From: Symbiodinium natans
Lineage: Eukaryota; Sar; Dinophyceae; Suessiales; Symbiodiniaceae
Direction: 5' to 3'
NCBI GenBank assembly: GCA_905221605.1
Contig: CAJNDS010000413.1
Span: 188,001-252,000 of the forward strand
Length of the DNA: 64,000 nucleotides
The notes beneath the pieces were generated by a model that ran no database searches, was not told the origin of the DNA, and was given only the letters and a program-made list of their open reading frames with translations. This document shows, one piece after another, positions 36,431-48,600 of this stretch (position 1 is the stretch's first letter; every line of letters begins with the position of its first letter). A program made the translations under genes and the position numbers.

Positions 36431-38060
36431 ACTTGACTGCAAATGCCCCCTGATGGTCATGTAATGTAAGGACCCCTTTATGAAGGCCGAACCGAACCGG
36501 ACAAGACCACCTACAACTACCGTCAATTGCTGCAAGGACCTCGCACGGAGAGGCACCAGCCGCAACATTTACCGTGCACACGGACGGAAAAGCCGGGCGG
36601 CCATCAATTGGTAGTGCATACATGTCTGCAGGCAATCCGGAAGGAGTCAGGACAATCTGCAGCGACGGAAAGGAGGGAAGCGGTGAAATGAATCTCAGAG
36701 ATGCAATGGCGAAAGGAGCCCTCTCAACCACAGTAGAGAGTACTTCACCGAGTGATTGTTTCCTGGTGTAGGCGAACGATGTCATCTGCCGGATTGGGTC
36801 AAACACCGCAAGCTCACCCTCCGTCTCACATGGCGTTGAGAGCCAGGCAGGGAAAACAGTTGCCAGGGCAGCGTGGGCTTGCAGATCCAGTATGGACTCC
36901 CTACCAAGGGCGGCAGGGATGATGCGTGGCAACAGACCAGCTTCGGCATCTGGGAAACCGTCAGCAAGGGTCGACAAGGAACCGCCTTGAACAGTCTGCA
37001 AAGGTGGTAGGTAGGAAAAACCGGGGCTCAACAACCTGGCAGCACGTACGGGCTTATCCCTTGAAGAACTCACGGTATCCCTTAAAAGCTCGTCATGACT
37101 CCAACCTTCACGAAAAACCCTCAGCCTAACATGGTCTACAGTGTCAAAGACTGCATATTTTTCGTGACACCCACTCTTTATCGCCTGCTGCAAGATGGCA
37201 CGCGGGGCCTGCGGCGCAGTCAGAGAAACGGCATCAGCCGAGCCGGCGCAGTGTGTAATGGATGGCCGGGTCGCGACCGAGAGCGAGTCAAGTTGTGTCG
37301 GCGAAGCTCTTGCAGCTTCGGGGAATGCATTTGCTGGCTTGAGGGTAAGTGAAACCGCAAGAGGGTCAGAAGAGCAAACGGCGAGACTCGACAGGGGTCC
37401 GATCTCGATGTCGCTGCCCACTTCAGCAGGAATGCACATGTTCTGGAAGTGCAGCCGCTCACTTTCACATAAGGGCAGAGGCGGCAGACGTGTCTCAACA
37501 AATGGAGACAACAGGGGTTCCACAAGACCCCGAAAAGGCGTAATGACCTGAAGGGCCTGCAAAACCCAAGGCCTGCTGGCCGGAAGAGACCCAGAACCAA
37601 ACCCCAAGGCAAAAGAAACCTTACGTCTTAGCGAAGGCTGCCGCAACTTCAAGCAAGGCCTACGCGTCTCACTACTATGTACATGGCAGCAGTCCAAGTT
37701 GTGGCACCGACGCTCGTCCGCAGATGCTTCCAGGGGGCTACCGACGGCGGTTGTGTCATGCCCAAGACACACACTGCCGGCGGTTCCCCCGAAGACTTCT
37801 GGGTCACGTCGAGGCCACAACTTGGGCACATGCCGGGCGATGGGCCGTAGGTCAAAAAGTGTCCCAGACGGCGATTCTTCCTGGCATCTCGGATCTGCAA
37901 AGTGGAAAGGCGTGCGCCGTAAGCCAAGAGCTTCCATCCTGACCTCGTGTTGCCTGCAAAGCCCGATTGCCTGCGCCAGCCATTTGCTGACGTAGTCTTG
38001 CTCAACACAGACGCTATGGCGAACGTCCGCGGAGAATTTTGGCTCACCACATCCACTCGG
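36430..38060 (-). pseudogene. LINE ORF2, amino-terminal region
   Basis: Minus-strand frame open for over 500 codons between ORF1 and the RNase H domain, with continuous coding appearance (e.g. HCAGSADAVSLTAPQAPRA, VFDTVDHVRLRVFREGWSHD, FDPIRQMTSFAYTRKQSLGE). A Cys/His-rich patch lies near its start (CPSGC... CLGHD... CHNLDCCHVH). No enzymatic domain recognised. Around 36430-36440 the reading must shift by one base to continue into RNase H (the in-frame continuation reads out of family). This points to a 1-bp indel and so to a decayed copy. Confidence 0.65.
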
Positions 38061-38074
38061 GCATCGAGGTGAGC

Positions 38075-39040
38075 CTACGGAGGGGGCGCCTTTGGCGCCG
38101 GCTCCCGGGACCTGCGGGGGGTCCTTTCTCTGGCCTTCAACTCCTGGATCTCGCTGTCGGCCGAATGGCTGGCCTTCTTGAGCGACTCCAGCAGTCCAGC
38201 CTCCTTGTCTGTCAGTGCTTCGGCTGTCAGAGGCTTTGTTGCATCCTCTGCGTCCACATCGATAACCATGTCCGGTTCGGGGAGCTCTGCACCATCTGCC
38301 TCGAGGTCCACTATCCCTGTCGTGGCACCTGAGGCCTGAGCCAATGACTTGGTTGCTGTGGCCAGCTGTAATCGCCAGCGGTCCTCGGTCTGTCGGAACT
38401 CTTCCATCGCCGTCTGTTTCTCCACCATCTGCTGTTGTAGGAGATCGCCGAGCGCCGATAGGTATGTGCCCCACTCTTGAGCATAGTGGGCACGAGCTCT
38501 TTGGACATCCGCCAGTCCACGTTCTGCGGCCGTCTTTAGGGCCACATATTTGTGGAGCATCTTGGCAGCCACACGGTGCTCGGTGCTGGCCTGGGCATCC
38601 AACAATGCCCTGACCTCTGCTGGCAAGGTGTCCCGACTCTTCAGGAGAGCAACCATTAAGTCCGAAGGTGGCGGCGGGCTTTCCTCTGGAAGTGAGGAGA
38701 CCACCGGAGCTGCAACAGCAGCTGGCTTGGGCGGTGTGGGCAAAGTCTGCAAACGGCTTGTAGTCGTCGGTGTCTGGTTCTTTCCTTTGCCAGCCCCCTT
38801 GGTGGTGTTCTTGTTGCCCGGGCCTGGACGAGGTTCCTGCTGTTCGTGAACCTTGCTCTTGCGCCTGGGCGATTGTCTCCGCCGCGGCGAATGTCCTCGC
38901 CACGTGTCCTCCTTCCACGGCACCGCCTGCGCAGGCGAGGTGTAGGAAGAAGCTGTTTCTTCCCAATGCTGGCCGCAGCCAGAACAATACGTGGCGGTAG
39001 CCTTGCAGTGTTGCCTGCACTGGCTGCACCACCACGCCAT
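38075..39040 (-). CDS. LINE ORF1 (zinc-ribbon, gag-like)
   Basis: The protein of about 321 aa starts at ATG 39040 (MAWWCSQC). I chose this start because the frame is open further upstream but the conserved zinc ribbon (WWCSQCRQHCK then YCSGCGQHW) begins here. It is followed by a basic Arg/Lys/Ser/Pro stretch (PRRKSKVHEQQEPRPGP), a coiled-coil-like region rich in Ala/Glu/Gln/Leu (from about 38650 to 38400), and an acidic then Arg-rich tail ending APPP-stop. Typical of nucleic-acid-binding ORF1/gag proteins of these LINEs. The ORF2 frame is also open across this region, so ORF2 may be reached by frameshift or reinitiation. Confidence 0.75.
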   Translation of the reverse strand: MAWWCSQCRQHCKATATYCSGCGQHWEETASSYTSPAQAVPWKEDTWRGHSPRRRQSPRRKSKVHEQQEPRPGPGNKNTTKGAGKGKNQTPTTTSRLQTLPTPPKPAAVAAPVVSSLPEESPPPPSDLMVALLKSRDTLPAEVRALLDAQASTEHRVAAKMLHKYVALKTAAERGLADVQRARAHYAQEWGTYLSALGDLLQQQMVEKQTAMEEFRQTEDRWRLQLATATKSLAQASGATTGIVDLEADGAELPEPDMVIDVDAEDATKPLTAEALTDKEAGLLESLKKASHSADSEIQELKARERTPRRSREPAPKAPPP

Positions 39041-39572
39041 TGTTGTCTTGAGCGAACGGGAACTTAGAATGCGCCTGGCTTGCTCCACCAGTCCACTGTG
39101 TGAGTGGTGTCCAGCCAGCGAATGTATAGCCCTGCTTAACGCCGGGTTGGGTACCGCACCCCCGGATACAAAGTGTCGCAGCAAAGTCCGTCCACGAGTC
39201 CGAGATCGGCGGGCACGCCGATGCCACGCGGCCTCTGTCTGTCTTGCCGTGGTGTAAGAAAACACAGCAAAAGATCAGGATATGCAGTCCAACTCGCATA
39301 TGAAGATGGAAATGTGACCCGTAAAAACAATGAATCCAGCCTCAAAGAGGGGATTGTTCGAACGATACCTCCCTCAGGTACAGTATCGCCGCCGAAAGAA
39401 CAAGTCCAGCCACAGGAAGGGGACCGCAGCCGGGTTAGGTTAGGGAATGCTACCCCCCCACGCACTTGCGGACTGGGGGGGAGCAGTGCGGGCTCACAGA
39501 GCCGCGCAGGGTCTTACGGCAAGGGGCAATGACCACAAAGGGAAACTAAACAACCCCTTAAGCCGAGACGCC

Positions 39573-39587
39573 TAGGTCTTAGGGTTT
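39573..39587 (+). repeat. LINE target-site duplication, right copy
   Basis: TAGGTCTTAGGGTTT, identical to 27525-27539. It is followed by further TTTAGGG units up to 39599. Confidence 0.85.
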
Positions 39588-39625
39588 AGGGTTTAGGGTG
39601 CTAAGGTTTTCCCTCCCAGTTTGGG

Positions 39626-42600
39626 GGGCCACCAAGCGGCAATGCTCCGTGCGGCCGCGCCGTCCTCGTTGGTCAGGAGGGTCCACGCGAGGCCTGGCGC
39701 CAAACTCAGTTGTCCAGTACTTATAGGGGTTTTAAAGGTTAACCTTTGGGAATATAAGGGGAATATATTAACCCAAAAAGGTTAAAGGTTACCTACTCTA
39801 CTACTAAGCAAATCTGAGGTTTCAAATCGGGGCCTTTCTGCGGGGAGCCCTTTAAGCTTTTATGTTGAGGGCTTTGGGTTTAAGATGGATCTTAAGCCAA
39901 GGGTGTTGCTGTTTGCTGCCGCCGTCTCTGTTCTTCTCCGCGCCTTGAAGTACAACTTGCTCTCTTTTTCTCTCTTCCTCCTGCTGGAAAACTAAAAGCG
40001 ATCGATCTCTCTCTCTTTGTCTCTCTCTCCCCAACGCATGACCCCCCGAAGGGAGGCCGCGATCTCTCTCTTCTTCTTCTTCTTCTTCTTCTTCTTCTTC
40101 TTCTTCTTCTTCTTCTTCTTCTTCTTCTTCTTCTTCTTCTTCTTCTTCTTCTTCTTCTTCTTCTTCTTCTTCTTCTTCTTCTTCTTCTTCTTCTTCTTCT
40201 TCTTGGGGGGGCCCGAGAGACCCCTCGCGCCTAAGCGCGCCCAGGTTCACTGTCACCGTGAAACCGCAGCTCTTCCCCCGGGGTACTGTACCGCCCGAAT
40301 TGATCTCTCTCTCTCTCTCTCTGTCTCTCTCCCTCTCTCTAACTTCTCTCGCTTCACAACATGTCCGGGGCCTTTCTGCCCAGCCCGGCCCGTTCGGCCC
40401 ACGCGATGGACGTAGTCCTGAGGCTTCAGCTTACCCCCCCCCCCTTTCTGCCCAGGCAGTTTTCGGGTCTGGACGACTAAGCCTTATGGTCTCTTGAGAA
40501 ATACTGTAGCAGGGGATGCCATGTACCCCCATGGTCCAACAATCTCAGCCCGAAACCTTTGAACCCGTTCCCTAAACACCTTCAGCGCAAACCTGTCAAT
40601 CCTCCCCAAAATTTAAACCGTTTTGAGTGACTAAACGAGGTCACTACGCGCCCTGTTTCTGATTTCGAGCGCAAGGGCTCTGCGGTAGAGCAGCTCATGT
40701 CTGCCGACTTAAACTGCTGCCCTGCTAAGAGGCTACGCACGTTCGGCTTCGGACTTGGAGACGCACTGACAGGGAGAATTTCTAGCCTACACCCATCTTA
40801 TCATCAAGCCGAATCCCAGATTTAAAAATGGAGTACTTATATAGAAGGACATAAATTCCATTGTCCTTTTTTAAAATCTTGATAGCTTCCAAAAATATTT
40901 GATGAATGTTCAAGAAGTTTCAGAAAGCTTTTGTAGCTGATATATTATCAACTGGATAATTAATGTTAGCTTCTAGTTCACCAGTTTCATCACTTGTTTA
41001 ATCATATGTTTTCCATTGGCAAACCACTCACTTGTGACTATCAAAAACTGCTCACTTGTGACTATCGTTTTGCCGTCACTTGCGACTATAAATTCCTCTC
41101 ACATATGATATGGCTGTTTTTGTTGATCGACACACTTACGACGACAAATTGTAAAACACGTGGCTCCCGCTCGAGATTGGTCAACATTCTCACCTGCGCA
41201 TTTCCGGGTTCCTAGTCATTTACTTGCGACTATTTTCGTAGTCACAAATGAGTCTGGATTTTGCTGAAAAAGATAGCGGGGGGAGAGGAGGGGCGGGGGG
41301 TGGGGGGCTTGATGATGATAGCGTGTTCCACTTGCTGCCCAACAACAATGTGGGGTGAAAAGGCGGCGGGAGTTTGATGACAGCCCAACCACTTCCAGCC
41401 CAACAACGACGGCGCGGAAAGCAGGGACCCAACAGTGGCGTGTGGGTGAGAGGGGTGGGGGGGGGGGGAGGGTGGGGGGGGGGGTGGGGGGGGGGGGGGT
41501 GGGGGGGGGGGTGGGGGGGGGGGGGGGGGGTGGGGGGGGGGGTGGGGGCGGGGGTGGGGATGATAGCATGTTCCACCTGCTGCCCAACAACAAAACATAG
41601 TATTTGTAAAATTGTTTTAGATTGCCCTGCCAAGCAACGTGACCGCAACTTGAAGAATATTTAGAGCACTTGATTCTTTCTCATCAGACACAAACGTTGA
41701 ACCTCCAATCATAACAATATATCGACACATCTCCTGAAAAACTTAATTGTCACAAGATGACTGTAACAAGAACTTACCCCGCCGTTCAACACTACCAGAT
41801 TGAGTGACTCCACGAAAACGGCGTCACTGCGGTCGAGCTGTTCAGGTATAAGACCAGTCGCACTCGGCTACGGACTTCCGACAGGGAGAATTTCACAACC
41901 CTAAACCGTTTTATCCCTGAACCCAACCCTCAACCCTTTGGACACTTTAGACTTTAACCCCTAAACCCTTTCCTTCCCTTGTGGCAGGTCCTCCTCGCGA
42001 TTCGGAGGGTCGAAATTCACCACAACCTTGACGGCCTGGGCATTTGGGGTTTAGGTTTAGGGCTTAGGGTTCGGGGGGCTTCAAGATATTTCAACCGTTC
42101 AGGGTTTCATTTGGGGTTTATGACATTAGGCGGAGCAGGGATACAGTCTGGTTGTCAATCCTCTTGCAGGATGGGACTCCACGCAATTATTGCGGTCAAC
42201 ACACAAAGGATGTATGGAACACGATCTAATTCAGGTAGTTTCTAGCACCGTGGGGTCTTTAGCCCGTAGGTTTCTTGAGCCAAGGAAGGCCGGGGCGTAT
42301 GATACTAGTTCGCTTACTGCCCTGAGGACCAGAGGCAGTAAGGGAGTGACATAAAAATACTACTGTGGTTTTCCACATTTACCCTCATCACCCCTCCACA
42401 GACCCCCCCCCTGACCGTAACATGCCCCATACCCTGCAACCTAACCCGACGAAGAGAATGACCCCCCAAACAAACAAGCCCTACGGGGAATGACCCTACA
42501 ACCCGCACTGCAAGGCTCGGCCAAAAGCCCTAGACCCCAAATGCCGAAATGTGTTGCAGGAGCTCTTTCGGGCATTAGGGTTTGGAAACCCTAAACCCTA

Positions 42601-45600
42601 AACCCTAAACCCCAAACCCCAAACCCTAAACCCTAAACCCTAAACCCTAAACCCTAAACCCTAAACCCTAAACCCTAAACCCTAAACCCTTGCCTTGATG
42701 TCCAGCCCGCGGGCAGCCACGTCCGTGGCCACCAGCACACGCACGGAGCCGGACTTGAAGTGGCCCAAGGCCAAGTCCCGCTCGCGCTGGTCCTCGAAGT
42801 TTCATTCATGGTTTAGGGTTTAGGGTTTAGGGGTTAGGGTTTAGGGTTTAGGGTTTAGGGTTTAGGGTTGAGGCTTGAGGGGTTAGGGTTTAGGGTTTAG
42901 GGTTTAGGGTTTAGGGTTTAGGGTTTAGGGTTTAGGGTTTAGGGTTTAGGGTTTAGGGCTTCGAGGACCTGTGGCTTGAAGTCATACGTGCCCGAAGTAA
43001 GCGAGACCTTACTTATAACTCTACTTAGAAGTACCCTTGAAACTTCACTCGGGGGTTTAGGTGCTATCGCGGCTACGGGGGGTTCATTCAGGCAAATGGG
43101 ATTGTTTTGGCCGTGATGGGTATTCGGGGTTGCATACTTACATTCGTTATAAAAGACGCGAGATTCGCATGAAGGTTCTCCCAACTTGGTAGGAATCTCT
43201 AGAAGGGGGTCGTTGTGCGGGATGTTGCTCGGTGGACATGTTAACTGCGCCTCAAAAAATACTGAAAGCCCCCGCTAATAACCCAAGGAAGAGCGGAGGC
43301 AAACCGTAGACTTCTACGGCCGATCAAAGACAAGAAGCACATCCCACAAGAACCCGAAGCCGGCAATCCCTGTTGAACAAGATCTGAAGCCCCCCAGATC
43401 CTGCATGTGCCCTTCAACGAAACTGTCAACCCCGGCCTTGTCCCCGTGGATGGCCATGCTATTGGGAGTCCGCAAGGAGACGACCTCGCCTTGGCTTATG
43501 GTTTGGAGGTTATTATAGTATTATTCTAAACGGACCCTAAGGGAGTACTATGAGTAATTACTCCGACCCCTATCGTAGACTTTCGGGCAAGGAACAGGAG
43601 TTTGCAGAGCACTCCAGGCAGAGGCCTCTATGGCTGGTGGGACTGGTGGGCTCGTAGGGACTTTGTTCGGGGTGTTCCATCTTTCTCTCTGGCAGACAAG
43701 GCACAGCCAGGAAATCACCCCTAGTGAAGCCCTACCTGAAACTGAAACCCGAGAATCCTGAAGTCCGCTGAGGAGCACATCCTCTTCGTGTTCACGAAGA
43801 CGATGGCCTGGTCGCTGCCGCTCTCTCGCAGGATCTTGTCAAGCCACTCCTCCTTGTCGCGCATGTCCTGCGCGCAGCGATCGGCATTCTGGAGACTCTC
43901 GATCCAGCTTCGACTTAAGCTCCCCAAGCGTTACCCGAAACTCCGCAAGCCCACGCCGTAAACCCTACGCCCCCACGTCGTAAACCCCTAAGCCCTGAAC
44001 CTGAACCTCAAAACCCGAAGACCCAACAAAAGCCAAACCCGAAAACCCCCCCCCCCAAACCCCCCCTAAACCCTTTAAAGGAGGTAAGGGGCCATCTTAA
44101 TGGCCCATAGAACTATACCCTTACAGAAAACCCCCCCCTCCTCCCAAAAAAAAAACAAACCTAGGCCGGCTGCAGCCCAGGGTCCGAGCAGAACACCACG
44201 TGCTGGGTGATGTCTGGATTCACCTGGGTTCAGGGTTAAGGTTTAAGTTTTAGGGTTTAGGTTTAGGGTTTAGGGTGGGTGTAGGGTTGAAGGGGGGGGT
44301 AGAGGGTTAGGGTTTCAGGGGTTAGGGTTCCGGGTTTTTGGGGGCTAGGGTTATGAGTCATGAGAACAGAACGTGCACATGCGCAAGCTGAAATCAGACG
44401 GTCAGGAGGCTTCAATCTATAAGAGGGTTCAGGGTTTGGGGTCTAGGGTTTAAGGTGCATGGCTTAAAGGGGGTTTGGGGTTTAGGGTCTGGGGCACAGG
44501 GTTGGTAAGGGCAGGAGGCTCATCTCACTTAAAAAAGCACCTACATACACTGAAAACCCTACATACCCTGAACCCCCACATGCCCCAAAATAGCCCCAAT
44601 AGAGATACTCCAGACATCAAGCGATTCATTCTCGTTCCCGAGGATGTACCCCCTAAAATTATTCCGTTCGTATAGTCCGAATATGGCTCTCATATTCCCT
44701 TGGAGAATCTTCAAAAAGGGCCCCAGGGTACATCCGTAGGGCTCCAAGTTTGACTTCCTCGAAAATACCCCCAAAATACCCCTCTAAGTGGCTCAAATCC
44801 TTTCGACGGGGCGCTCGCAGCTCGTCCACTTCGCCAGCGCGGACCTGTAGGGGTTTCAGGAGGCAACAAGGATGCCCCGTTAAGGGCCGTAGGCTGAGCA
44901 CGAGGGCGCGCATGCGCCGGCTTAGGGTTTAGGGTTTAGGGTTTAGTTCTTAGGGCGTAGGGCTTAGGGCTTAGGGCTTCGGGCTTCGGGCTTAGGGTTT
45001 GGGGTTTGGGGTTTGGGGTTTGGGGTTTAGGGTTCCGACCTCCGCAGCATCCCGCAGGAAGTCCGCTGCCAGGCGGCGGATGGACAGAGGCCAGGTCGCC
45101 GTGAACATCACGGTCTGGCGGTCCTGGGACAGCCATGCCCCTCTGAGGCGCAGGGCGATCCCATGATGCAAGGCTTCCGGGCAACTTTGGGGTCTAGGGT
45201 TTAGGGTTTAGGTTTAGGGTTTAGGGTTTAGGGTTTAGGGTGTAGGGTTTAGGGTTTAGGGTTTAGGGTTTAGGGTTTAGGGTTTAGGGTTTAGGGTTTA
45301 GGGTTTAGAGTTTAGGGTTTAGGGGGGAGTTCTCCCCCTGGATTCCTCAAAGACTTCTCAGATTGTCCCTGAAGGAGAGCACCCAAAAGAAGACCGGCGG
45401 AAGCGCCCGGTCCTGTGGAAGTCCGGCGATGATCTTCCGGATCTGGGGCTCGAAGCCCATGTCCAGCATGCGGTCCTAGTCGGGTGGAAGAAGCTCACGA
45501 TTTGGAGTCGCAAGTGTTCTCCACTTGACAAGCCCAGCAACCATACCATAATAAGGGTAACCTTTCTGGGGGGTTCCTTTGCAAGCGAACCCAGCCCCAA

Positions 45601-48600
45601 GAAAAGGGCAAAAGGGGCACCACTGGGCCACCAAGTCCATGATTTAGCAGATGTCTGCCCAGGCGCTGCTTCGTCCAGGACCAGATAGCGCACAGACTTC
45701 ACGTCCACAGCGACGGACAGTCCTGCGGAAAGACTGGAGCCAAGGTCCGGGCGCAATTCCTAAGAATCACCTGGACCTGGGGAGTCGATCTCAAACTAGA
45801 CCCAAGAGTAACCTGGGAAGAAGAAGTGGCCTGCTGTTGTCTAAAGGGGCTCAACAGCGAACCTAAACCTGAAAAAATAAGAATGAGGGCATAGTCAGTC
45901 TGGGTCCTAGAAAACTATGGGGGGGGGGGGGGGGCCCTCAACAGTCTAACCCCGCAAAACAAACCTAAGAGGGCCCATCATGTTCATCAAGCCCCATATG
46001 TATCAGTGTCTACAAGGGGAATCCCTAAACCCTAAACCCTAAACCCTAAACCCTAAACCCTAAACCCTAAACCCTAAACCCTAAACCCTAAAAAACCCTA
46101 AACCCTAGACCCTAAACCCTAAACCCTGAACTGCACAAGGGCCCGTCATTTTATGAGAGGGATCCTGGCGGAGGCTCGAGGAGGTCGTTGAGGCGCCCCG
46201 GCGTGGCCACCAGCAGCTGAGGCCTTCAGCGTCCCCCCCGGGTTTAGGGTTTTGGGGTTTATGGTTTAGGGCTATTTATGGTTTAGGGTTTAGGGCTTAG
46301 GGAAGTTCATCTGGGTAGCTATAAGTAGGGTTAGAAGATTATGACCGTAGTTACACCCCACTTTTTGCCCTACATATGGGTGCCCATATGGGTAGGGTAC
46401 CCATGAAGCCGTCTGACGCCCCCACACCCCTTGAAAGCCCCACAGCTTGTTGGGAGCCCAAGCCCTGAGCGTCAACCTCCCGATACCTCCCGAAAGCCTT
46501 CATCCGCAACCTCCACGAAGGCGGTGGGTTTAGGGTTTAGGGTTTAGGGTTGAGGGTTTAGGGTTTAGGGTTTAGGGTTTAGGGTTCGTGGCAAAATTGG
46601 AGGCCGGTTGCCTCTGTCGGAGCTCTGCGAGCTGCGGCCCTTTGGGGGCGCCCCCGTAGAGGCAGGCAGCCCGCATGCCCGCCGTGGCTCCAAAGCGTTT
46701 CGCCTGCTGGGGTTTAGGGTTTAGGGCTTAGGGTTTAGGGTTTAGGGTTTACGGTGTGCTTGCGGAGAAGAGGGGTGGGGACTGTGGGGAGGCGGAGGGG
46801 TTCCCTTCTAATTCGGCGGTCTGTTTCCAAAGCCTCAGAGGAAAGAGACGGCAGGGACATTCCGAGATAGGAAAGTTGCTGGTGCAGGAGAGTCGTACGG
46901 TGGTCTTACCAAGAGCCCATCCCAGCGGAAATCTAGAGCGGCCATCACCAGTAAACATTAGGCTAATGAAGTGAACGCAGAACAAATACATCAGGAGCGC
47001 CTGAAATTAGTTTGTGCTCACGATGAGGGTTTCCGTTTGTCCTGGTGAACCCTAAACCCTAAACCCTAAACCCTAAACCCTGAACCCTGAACCCTGAACC
47101 CTGAACTGAAATCTGAAGAAAGAGGCTGGGCCCCTTGAGACCCAATTGGGGCAAAAGTCCGAAACTCTTCGATACAACCTTTATTGGGGGACGATGAGCG
47201 GCTCCCAGCCTTATCGGGGCCCTAATCATTACAAAGGCAATGAAGGTGAACACACGAAACCCTAACCCCTATACCCTAAACCCTAAACCCTAAACCCCTA
47301 AACCCCTAAACCCCTAAACCCTAAACCCCTAACACTAAGCCCTAAACAAAGAGGGTTAATGCAGCTGGCAGCTTGGGGCCTCCACTTCAATCTGACAGGC
47401 AAGCTCGCCTGAGCTGGAAAGAGACCCCCCCACGACACGCAAACCCCTTAAACCCCTCTTTTGAAACTTAGAGCTTAGGGCTCAGGGCTTAGGGCTTCCC
47501 CCTTTTCAAACCCCCTTTTTAAACCCTCACGTACCCGCACTTTCAATCCTTTCAGTTCGGGTTAGGGACTTGCTTTGAGGTTCATGGGTACTTATAGCTC
47601 GGGCAGCTGGGGTTTCTAAGTCTTCTGAGTAGGGTAACTCTGGTTCTGACCTTGCTTAGGGTACTTATAAAACCCTACTTATACGTAACCCAAATGAACC
47701 TTCAAGCAGGGCAAAGGGCTAAGGGTTTCGGGCATAAGGGTTTTGGAGCGGCTTCGGGATTGTCGTTTCCCGAGGTTGAGGGGGAAGCCGCGGCTCGCAG
47801 GTTGGACTTCGATGCACTGAAAACCAACGCCTGTTAACCAAAACCCCTGAAAGAATTGTGTTTAGGTTTAAGGTTTAGGGTTTAGGGTTTAGGGCTGAGG
47901 GGTTAGGGTTTCGAAGTTAGGGTTTAGGGTTGGTTCAAGGTCACAGCCCTTTCCTCAACCCCCACAACCTATTCCCTTACTTGAGTGTTCTTGCTGCTTT
48001 GGACTTACAGTCAGAACCAACTAACTAGTCGGTTCGCAAGCAAGCTGAAGACTGTTCTTGAAGACTGCTCTGAGGGGCAGCACCCGAAACTCTAAACCCT
48101 AAACCCTAAACCCCAAACCCATACCCAAAACCCTAAACCCTAAACCCTACAAGCTCCTACAATTTGCATAAGAGCTTCGGGTGGGCGCCAGCACCAGCGC
48201 CGCCGGAGGCCCTGGCTAAGTTGCGGTTTTTAGGCTTTCGGGTGTAGGCTTTAGGGTTTAGGGTTTAGGGTTTAGGGTGTAGGGTTTAGGGTTATGAACG
48301 AGGTGCCCAAACTTCGCAAGCCCTAAAATCCCCCCAAAACTGAGTGAGACCTCGAACCTGCGAGGCCAAGGAGGATTTGAGTTTTGCGTGTTCAGCGTTT
48401 AGCGTTCAGGGTTAGGGTTCAGGCATGAATGCAGAGAGCCAGAGGATACGCAACCAAAGCCCAAAAGACACCTCATCAAATCAAAAAAACACAACACACA
48501 ATGGCCCACTGGAGAAGCCTCCCTGAACTCCACACCCTGAACTCTAAACCCTATAAACCCTGAGCCCCAAACCCTAAACCCTAAACCCTAAACCCCCAAA

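Larger units (their letters stand above)
27540..39572 (-). mobile_element. Dinoflagellate-type LINE (ORF1; RNase H-endonuclease-RT-zinc finger ORF2)
   Basis: A non-LTR retrotransposon on the minus strand: 5' end at 39572, 3' end at 27540, bounded by a 15-bp exact target-site duplication. Without the nested 4,033-bp TIR element it is about 8.0 kb. In order it has a roughly 530-bp 5' leader, ORF1 with a zinc ribbon, a long ORF2 amino part, RNase H, an AP-type endonuclease, reverse transcriptase, two CxxC..H zinc fingers, and a 3' UTR of about 140 bp without poly(A). Catalytic residues of RNase H, EN and RT are visible, but two frameshifts and the nested insertion inactivate it. It lies inside a TTTAGGG array just downstream of helicase exon 19, in the antisense-free (same) orientation as the helicase gene. 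Confidence 0.9.

Noticed and set aside
38090-39299. Upstream part of the 1,070-codon minus-strand frame
   Set aside because: Overlaps ORF1 in another frame; the zinc ribbon and coiled coil of ORF1 are the convincing reading. Only the part below 38060 is used.
39852-40256. 134-codon poly-Glu ORF (and poly-Phe ORF on the other strand)
   Set aside because: Pure CTT/GAA microsatellite in a helicase intron.
40680-40745. tRNA-like GGTAGAGCAG patch
   Set aside because: No complete cloverleaf or B box could be drawn.
41216-41648. Pro- or Gly-rich ORFs in several frames
   Set aside because: Produced by G/T-rich simple sequence; no frame shows non-repetitive coding sequence.
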